A DNA stretch of 64,000 nt from Rhizobium cauense. GTDB taxonomy: Bacteria > Pseudomonadota > Alphaproteobacteria > Rhizobiales > Rhizobiaceae. Of this stretch, positions 59,448 through 64,000 are shown piece after piece. Positions within the stretch are counted from its first letter, which is position 1. Every line of letters starts with the position of its first letter. The notes under the pieces were generated by a model, which saw only the letters and a program-made list of their open reading frames with translations, did no database searches and was not told where the DNA came from. The stretch is taken from NCBI RefSeq assembly GCF_019511525.1, contig NZ_JAEUAT010000003.1, positions 310,001-374,000 of the forward strand, given 5' to 3'. A program made the position numbers and the translations under genes.

Positions 59448-60185
59448 ATGAGAAAGCTTATTGCAGGCAACTGGAAAATGAACGGTCTCGCTTCCTCCCT
59501 GGCTGAGATCGAGGCGCTGAAGGGACTAACGGGCACGGCGGCGTGCGATATCGTCGTCTGCCCGCCCTTCACGCTGATTGAAAAAGCTTCTGTGCTGTCC
59601 AATGGGTCGAACATTGTAATCGGCGCCCAGGACTGCCACCCGCAAATTTCAGGTGCACACACTGGGGATGTCTCAGCAGAAATGGTTGCAGATGCGGGTG
59701 CTCGTTTCGTAATTGTCGGCCATTCCGAACGTCGCGTGTTACATCATGAAACCGACGCTACGGTTGCCAGCAAGGCGACTACGGCTCAAAAGGCCGGACT
59801 GACGGCGATCATCTGCGTAGGTGAGACCCGCAGTGAGCGCGACCAGGGGAAAGCAGTTGAGATCATCGATGGGCAATTGCGTGGGTCAATTCCGGCTGGT
59901 GCCTCAAGCTCCAACATGGCAATCGCATACGAGCCCGTCTGGGCGATAGGAACTGGCCTTGTTCCGACCTTGGAGCAGATCGAGGAGATCCATGCCTCCA
60001 TCAGGCGGATGCTCGAAGAGCGTCTAGGCGAGGACGGTCGTGAGGTGAGAATTCTCTATGGGGGTTCGGTAAAGGCTTCAAATGCTGCCGATATCCTCAG
60101 GATCGCCAACGTGAACGGAGCCCTGGTTGGAGGCGCTTCATTGAAGGCTGCAGATTTTGCCGAGATCATTTTGGCCGCCTCCTGA
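59448..60185 (+). CDS. tpiA: Triosephosphate isomerase family protein
   Basis: A 245-residue TIM-barrel enzyme. All catalytic landmarks are present: the Lys in AGNWKMNG, His in GHSERR, Glu in AYEPVWAIG and the phosphate-binding YGGSV. It could be a true triosephosphate isomerase (DHAP to glyceraldehyde-3-phosphate) or one of the TIM homologues that isomerise tetrulose phosphates in erythritol pathways, as EryH does. The start at MRKLIAGNWK is four bases after the SDR stop. In this setting it would recycle DHAP or glyceraldehyde-3-phosphate from the transketolase step. Confidence 0.9.
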   Translation: MRKLIAGNWKMNGLASSLAEIEALKGLTGTAACDIVVCPPFTLIEKASVLSNGSNIVIGAQDCHPQISGAHTGDVSAEMVADAGARFVIVGHSERRVLHHETDATVASKATTAQKAGLTAIICVGETRSERDQGKAVEIIDGQLRGSIPAGASSSNMAIAYEPVWAIGTGLVPTLEQIEEIHASIRRMLEERLGEDGREVRILYGGSVKASNAADILRIANVNGALVGGASLKAADFAEIILAAS

Positions 60186-60254
60186 TGGCAGCCTAGCGAA
60201 TTTCGGCTGCCGCTTTTGAGCTTCAACATCGTCAGACAATCAGAAGGAAAGACT

Positions 60255-61037
60255 ATGAGACGCTTCGAAAACAAGACTGTCGTCATCACCGGCGGAAGCC
60301 GCGGTATTGGTGCTGCAATCGCCAAGCGGTTCGCGCGAGAAGGAGCCAACCTCGTGGTTTCCGCCAACGAAGATTCGGTCCATGCCGTCGCTGAGCAGAT
60401 CAAGTCGGACGGTGGCAAAGCTATCTCGTTCGTCGGAGACGTCACCGATAAGGCCAGCGTTAAAGCACTCTACGACGCGGCGGAAAAGGAATTCGGCAGC
60501 ATCGACGTATCGATCCAGAACGCAGGCGTCATTACGATTGCCCGTATCGAGGATATGACCGAAGGCGAATGGGACAAGGTCCTGGCGGTTAACACTAAAG
60601 GCGTCTTCCTGTGTGCACAGGAAGCGATTTTGCGGATGCGCAAGCATGGACGTGGTGGCCGTATCATCAATACAGCGTCGGGTCAGGCGCGTGACGGTTT
60701 CATCTTCACCCCGCACTATGCTGCCTCAAAGATGGGCGTTGTTGGCATCACTCAAAGTCTCGCCAAAGAGGTGGCAAAGGAAAACATCACCGTAAACGCC
60801 TTCTGCCCAGGTATCATAGAGACAGATATGTGGGCCTACAACGATCAGGCTTGGGGCAAGCTGCTCGGCAATTATGGCCCGGGCGAGTTGATGAAGGAAT
60901 GGGTTGAAGGTATTCCTATGAAGCGTGCCGGATCGGGCGAGGACGTTGCTGGCCTCGTCACCTTCCTTGCTAGCGACGATGCCACTTACATCACTGGCCA
61001 GACGATCAATGTTGATGGTGGCTTGATCATGTCCTAG
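60255..61037 (+). CDS. SDR dehydrogenase, polyol/ketose type (second)
   Basis: A 260-residue SDR enzyme. The cofactor motif is TGGSRGIGAAIA, NAGVITIAR follows, and the catalytic Ser-Tyr-Lys are in NTASGQARDG, HYAASKMG. The C-terminus is QTINVDGGLIMS. Two features, PGIIETDMWAYNDQAWGKLL and YGPGELMKEWVEGIPMKRAG, resemble galactitol/sorbitol or acetoin-type dehydrogenases. AGAAGGAAAGACT precedes the start. It differs clearly from the first SDR, so the island can perform two separate oxidation or reduction steps, perhaps polyol to ketose and then a second alcohol. It is the last gene before the hairpin at 61057. Confidence 0.88.
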   Translation: MRRFENKTVVITGGSRGIGAAIAKRFAREGANLVVSANEDSVHAVAEQIKSDGGKAISFVGDVTDKASVKALYDAAEKEFGSIDVSIQNAGVITIARIEDMTEGEWDKVLAVNTKGVFLCAQEAILRMRKHGRGGRIINTASGQARDGFIFTPHYAASKMGVVGITQSLAKEVAKENITVNAFCPGIIETDMWAYNDQAWGKLLGNYGPGELMKEWVEGIPMKRAGSGEDVAGLVTFLASDDATYITGQTINVDGGLIMS

Positions 61038-61056
61038 CCCCCCCGTTCGACAATGG

Positions 61057-61111
61057 GGAACGGTGCGTTTATGGCGCGAAGGTTTTTTTCGCGAGTTTAT
61101 CGCACCGTTCC
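61057..61111. terminator. Nested inverted repeat after the catabolic operon
   Basis: An outer perfect 11-bp stem (GGAACGGTGCG at 61057-61067, CGCACCGTTCC at 61101-61111) encloses an inner stem (CGCGAA/TTCGCG, 61075-61093). It lies 20 bp after the second SDR stop and about 40 bp before the FMN riboswitch. It is the probable end of the catabolic transcript, without a T-run. Confidence 0.45.
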
Positions 61112-61152
61112 TCTTGCGATCTGATACAGTGAATGTCTATGTTACTCATGTT

Positions 61153-61287
61153 CTCAGGGCGGGGTGTAACTCCCCACCGGCGGTATCGAGGCAACTCGGA
61201 GCCCGCGAGCGCTTTCGTGAAAGCGAAGGGTCAGCAGATCCGGTGAGATGCCGGAGCCGACGGTCATAGTCCGGATGGAAGAGAGCA
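61153..61287 (+). promoter_or_regulatory. FMN riboswitch (RFN element)
   Basis: All conserved RFN blocks are present in order: AGGGCGGGGTG and CTCCCCACCGGCGGTA (P2), GCCCGCGAGC (P3 region), GGTCAGCAGATCCGGTGAGA, and CCGGAGCCGACGGT with ATAGTCCGGATGGAAGAG. It spans about 61153-61287 and lies 117 bp before the ribB start. FMN binding would lower expression of ribB when riboflavin derivatives are plentiful. Confidence 0.95.
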
Positions 61288-61403
61288 ACGCAGGGGTCGC
61301 CGTGTTCGACGACGACTTGTATGCTTGTTCGCCCAAGGGAAAATTGTGGCTGTTAAAGGCCATGCTCGCCGCTCCCGCGGCAACCCTTGAAAGGCAGAAG
61401 AGA

Positions 61404-62030
61404 ATGGCAATTTCCAAGATTGATGATGCGATCGCCGCGATTGCGCGTGGCGAAATCGTCGTTGTAGTCGATGACCGCGACCGTGAAAACGAAGGGGACC
61501 TCGTGATTGCCTCCGAGGCAGTTACTCCCCAATCGATTGCGTTCATGATGAACTACGCCCGTGGCCTCATCTGTGTCGCGATGGAGGGCGAGAGGCTCGA
61601 TGAACTCGATATTCCCCTGATGGTTCCGCGCAATACCGAAGTACTCAAAACGGCGTTCACTGTGTCAGTGGACTATATCCCAGAAACAACTACCGGGATT
61701 TCCGCTGCCGATCGCGCAGCGACCGTCAGGGCTCTCGTCACCGACGGTTCCCGTCCCGAGGATTTTGCACGTCCAGGACATATCTTCCCGCTTAGAGCCC
61801 ATCCAAACGGGGTTCTTTCGCGTCCAGGCCACACAGAAGCGGCGGTTGACCTTGCCCGGCTTGCTGGTCTCTCTCCATCGGGCGTGATCTGCGAAGTGGC
61901 AAACGACGACGGAACGATGGCTCGGCTACCAGAGCTGGAAGTGTTTGCCGAGAGACACGGTCTTCACCTTATTACCATTGAAGATTTGATTGCTTACAGG
62001 ACGTCCAGCCTGTCCTTCAAGGCCGCTTGA
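61404..62030 (+). CDS. ribB: 3,4-dihydroxy-2-butanone-4-phosphate synthase RibB
   Basis: A 208-residue single-domain enzyme (MAISKIDDAIAAIARGEIVV). The metal/substrate motifs DDRDRENEGDLV and RPGHTEAAVDLARLAGL, plus SAADRAATVR and CEVANDDGTMAR, are all in place. It converts ribulose-5-phosphate to dihydroxybutanone phosphate and formate, the first committed four-carbon step of riboflavin synthesis. There is no fused RibA (GTP cyclohydrolase II) domain, unlike the RibBA form. The start was taken at Met 61404, preceded by AGAAGAGA; the frame is open to 61248 over the riboswitch. Its control by an FMN riboswitch and position behind a sugar island are notable. Confidence 0.92.
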   Translation: MAISKIDDAIAAIARGEIVVVVDDRDRENEGDLVIASEAVTPQSIAFMMNYARGLICVAMEGERLDELDIPLMVPRNTEVLKTAFTVSVDYIPETTTGISAADRAATVRALVTDGSRPEDFARPGHIFPLRAHPNGVLSRPGHTEAAVDLARLAGLSPSGVICEVANDDGTMARLPELEVFAERHGLHLITIEDLIAYRTSSLSFKAA

Positions 62031-62039
62031 TTTGGCAAT

Positions 62040-62075
62040 TTTTGGCGCGGCTTCGGTAGAGAAGTTGCGCCAAAA
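62040..62075 (+). terminator. Hairpin after ribB, probable terminator
   Basis: TTTTGGCGC (62040-62048) pairs with GCGCCAAAA (62067-62075) around an 18-nt loop. It begins 9 bp after the ribB stop. The T-run is before, not after, the stem, so it is symmetrical and could act in either direction. Confidence 0.45.
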
Positions 62076-62150
62076 CAAAATACCCCGCCGTGGGACCTAC
62101 GAGCATTCCTCTCAATTTGGGAGCTAGCTACGGGATAGCATCCTTCCTGT

Positions 62151-62199
62151 TGATTTGCGCTGAGAGTTGACCCGGGGATTTGCACTGAGAAGTGACCCG
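62151..62199. repeat. Terminal repeats of the IS21-family element (right-island border)
   Basis: Two direct copies of a 23-bp sequence, GATTTGCrCTGAGA followed by a GACCCG-ending tail, lie at 62152-62174 and 62177-62199 with 3 mismatches. IS21-family ends characteristically contain such tandem repeats, where the transposase binds. The border of the element is therefore near 62150. Confidence 0.7.
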
Positions 62200-62232
62200 C
62201 CTTTTAGATATCGTGCGTGTCGGTCTTGATGG

Positions 62233-62973
62233 TCAAGCTCTTGCGTTTCTCCTTTGCTGTTTTGGGCTTTCGAGGATGTGGCAATGATGGGTGAGCCGGT
62301 CGAGCAGCGCGGTTGTCATCTTTGCATCGCCGAACACGCTGGCCCATTCGCTGAAGCTGAGATTGGTGGTGATGATGACGCTGGTGCGCTCGTAGAGTTT
62401 GCTCAGCAGATGGAAGAGCAGCGCACCACCTGACGCGCTGAATGGCAGGTATCCCAGCTCGTCGAGAATGACGAGATCGGAATGGACAAGGCGATTAGCG
62501 ATCTGCCCGGAGCGACCTTGTGCCTTTTCCTGTTCCAGTGCGTTGACCAGTACGACGGTCGAGAAGAACCGAACCCGCTTGTGGTGATGCTCGATGGCCT
62601 GGACACCGATCGCCGTGGCAATGTGCGTCTTGCCCGTGCCGGGGCCGCCAACCAGGACAATGTTATTGGCGTCATCGAAGAATTCGCAGCGGTGGAGCTG
62701 TTGCACGAGCGCCTCGTTGATCTCGCTGCTGGCGAAGTCGAAGCCGTTCAGATCGCGGTATGCAGGAAAGCGTGCGATCTTGAGCTGGTAGGCCGTCGAT
62801 CGCACCTCTCGTTCAGCCGTTTCCGCTTTCAGAAGCTGTGACAGGATCGGAATGGCAGCTTCAAACGCCGGCGCTCCCTGTTCTGTCAGCTCTCCGACGG
62901 CTTGAGCCATGCCGTGCATCTTCAATTGCCGTAGCATGATGACAATCGCACCGCTTGCCGGGTTATGACGCAT
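62233..62973 (-). CDS. istB: IS21-family helper ATPase IstB
   Basis: A 246-residue AAA+ ATPase. Walker A is GGPGTGKT (109-116), Walker B is [11 protein letters not shown], and the sensor region is [19 protein letters not shown]. The N-terminal helical part ([17 protein letters not shown]) is the family's DNA-bending/IstA-contact domain. IstB assists IstA in target selection. The gene overlaps the 3' end of istA by 11 bp, so both are read from one transcript. It seems complete and is intact as read. Confidence 0.95.
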   Translation of the reverse strand: MRHNPASGAIVIMLRQLKMHGMAQAVGELTEQGAPAFEAAIPILSQLLKAETAEREVRSTAYQLKIARFPAYRDLNGFDFASSEINEALVQQLHRCEFFDDANNIVLVGGPGTGKTHIATAIGVQAIEHHHKRVRFFSTVVLVNALEQEKAQGRSGQIANRLVHSDLVILDELGYLPFSASGGALLFHLLSKLYERTSVIITTNLSFSEWASVFGDAKMTTALLDRLTHHCHILESPKQQRRNARA

Positions 62974-64000
62974 GACGAACCTCCGTCTTTCTCAAGGTGT
63001 CGTAGCGTTCGACATTGGCCTTAGGCTCATTGGTGAGCACCAGTGCCTGGGGTGCGTCGAGCGTCGGCGGCGTGAAGGATTTGCCATCGACAAGGCGATG
63101 CAGCAGATTCAACACGTGAGTCTTGGTCGGAACCCCGGACTTCAGCGCCATGTCGACGGCCGACAGGACTGCTTGCTCATCGTGCTGAAGAACAAGCGCC
63201 AGGATATCGACCATCTCCCTGTCTCCACCCGGCTTCTTGAGCAGGTATTGCTGCAGGTTCTTGAGTGCGTCCGGTAGCTCGGCGAACGGAGCACCATTGC
63301 GAAGACCGCCGGGTTTGCGCTGTACGACAGCCAGATAGTGCCGCCAGTCGTAGATGGTCTGTCCCGGGCAGTCATGGGAACGATCGATGACGCGGTGATG
63401 CTCGCAGACGATCTGACCTTCCGCTGCGATAACGACACGATCCGGATAGACCCGAAGGCTTACCGGGTGATTGGCGAAAGAGGCCGGGACGCTGTAGCGC
63501 TTGCGCTCAAGATGCACGAGGCAGGTCGGCGTGACACGCTTTGTATATTCGACAAAGCCATCGAACGGCCTGGAAACAGGCATGAGAGCCAGAGCCTCCT
63601 CAGCCCAGATGTCGGCAATGGTGCCGCGTACCTGACCATGCGGTGTCTTTGCCCAGAACTCCTTGCACCGAAGCTCAAGCCAATCATTCAAGGCTTCCAA
63701 TGATGGAAAGCGCGGGATCGGTTGAAAGAAGCGATGACGCGCATCCTGAACGTTCTTCTCGACCTGCCCCTTCTCCCAACCTGAAGCCGGATTGCAGAAC
63801 TCGGGCTCGAACAGGTAGTGGCTGGCCATCGCCATGAAGCGGACGTTGACGTCACGCTCTTTTCCACGGCCAACCTTGTCGATCGCTGTGCGCATGTTGT
63901 CGTAGATGCCACGGCCAGGAATTCCACCGAAGACGCGGAACGCATGATTGTGCGCGTCGAACAGCATCTCGTGGGTCTGCAGCAGGTAGGCCCGGACGAT
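62963..64000 (-). CDS. istA: IS21-family transposase IstA (runs off the window)
   Basis: The C-terminal 345 residues of an IstA transposase; the gene continues beyond position 64000. The rve DDE core is visible: [15 protein letters not shown] leads into the window edge, then [20 protein letters not shown] with the second Asp of the triad and the Glu in [19 protein letters not shown]. The C-terminal part has [20 protein letters not shown] and the long helical tail. IstA joins the element's ends to target DNA. The N-terminus with the helix-turn-helix lies outside, so integrity cannot be judged. Confidence 0.93.
   Translation of the reverse strand: MVRAYLLQTHEMLFDAHNHAFRVFGGIPGRGIYDNMRTAIDKVGRGKERDVNVRFMAMASHYLFEPEFCNPASGWEKGQVEKNVQDARHRFFQPIPRFPSLEALNDWLELRCKEFWAKTPHGQVRGTIADIWAEEALALMPVSRPFDGFVEYTKRVTPTCLVHLERKRYSVPASFANHPVSLRVYPDRVVIAAEGQIVCEHHRVIDRSHDCPGQTIYDWRHYLAVVQRKPGGLRNGAPFAELPDALKNLQQYLLKKPGGDREMVDILALVLQHDEQAVLSAVDMALKSGVPTKTHVLNLLHRLVDGKSFTPPTLDAPQALVLTNEPKANVERYDTLRKTEVRHAS

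Noticed and set aside
62039..62100. The hairpin after ribB as a second riboswitch
   Set aside because: It is a simple symmetrical stem right after a stop codon. There are no conserved aptamer blocks.
1..64000. CRISPR arrays, tRNA or rRNA genes, replication and conjugation genes
   Set aside because: No regularly spaced repeats, cloverleaf sequences, or RepABC, Tra or VirB-like genes were seen in the window.

Overview
The window looks like an accessory replicon (megaplasmid or genomic island) of an alphaproteobacterium in the Rhizobium/Agrobacterium/Sinorhizobium group. This rests on gene families seen by eye (DUF982 and DUF2934 proteins, rhizobial caspase-domain proteins, UgpC-type and ribose-type sugar ABC systems, a SorC regulator, a ribB gene behind an FMN riboswitch), on a high GC content, and on the many insertion-sequence remnants and broken genes. 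No rRNA, tRNA, CRISPR array, replication or conjugation genes were found. The species cannot be named from the sequence alone.

Layout, left half. 1-4.2 kb: a possible LolC/FtsX-type fragment, a siderophore esterase and TonB-dependent siderophore receptor (minus strand), and a decayed fragment of a siderophore-exporter ABC ATPase. 4.2-6.3 kb: a toxin-antitoxin pair whose VapC toxin is broken, a stand-alone ClpP, and an ArsR regulator/SRPBCC pair behind a palindromic operator. 6.8-15.9 kb: a complete carbohydrate-uptake locus. One arm (minus) encodes a binding protein, two permeases, an ATPase and a CehA/McbA-type PHP metallohydrolase. The divergent arm encodes a LacI regulator and a GH38-like DUF5054 protein, and two copies of one 15-bp sequence lie between the arms. 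16.0-21.3 kb: two secreted caspase-domain proteins around a Tat-exported protein with a peptidoglycan-binding-like tail.

Middle (21.3-50.5 kb). This is a gene-poor, decaying region with small unknown genes, many frameshifted genes (AraC, two HNH nucleases, a cupin and others), two candidate small RNAs with recognisable promoters and terminators, and two IS110-family elements lying head to head. Intact cargo includes a class III adenylate/guanylate cyclase, a 6PGDH-like oxidoreductase, a TauE/SafE exporter, a possible uracil-DNA-glycosylase-like protein, and a divergent EamA transporter/CGNR regulator pair.

Right end (50.6-62.0 kb). This is a compact sugar or sugar-alcohol catabolic island between transposase remnants (left) and an IS21-family element (right). 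A minus-strand operon encodes a split transketolase, an FGGY kinase and a SorC regulator. A divergent plus-strand operon encodes a ribose-type ABC transporter, two SDR dehydrogenases and a triosephosphate-isomerase homologue, followed by an FMN riboswitch and ribB. A shared 16-18 bp motif occurs before sorC and twice in the divergent promoter region, so one regulator probably controls the whole set. The gene content suggests import of a polyol or ketose, oxidation, phosphorylation and two-carbon transfer by transketolase, with TIM recycling the triose. The substrate is not evident.
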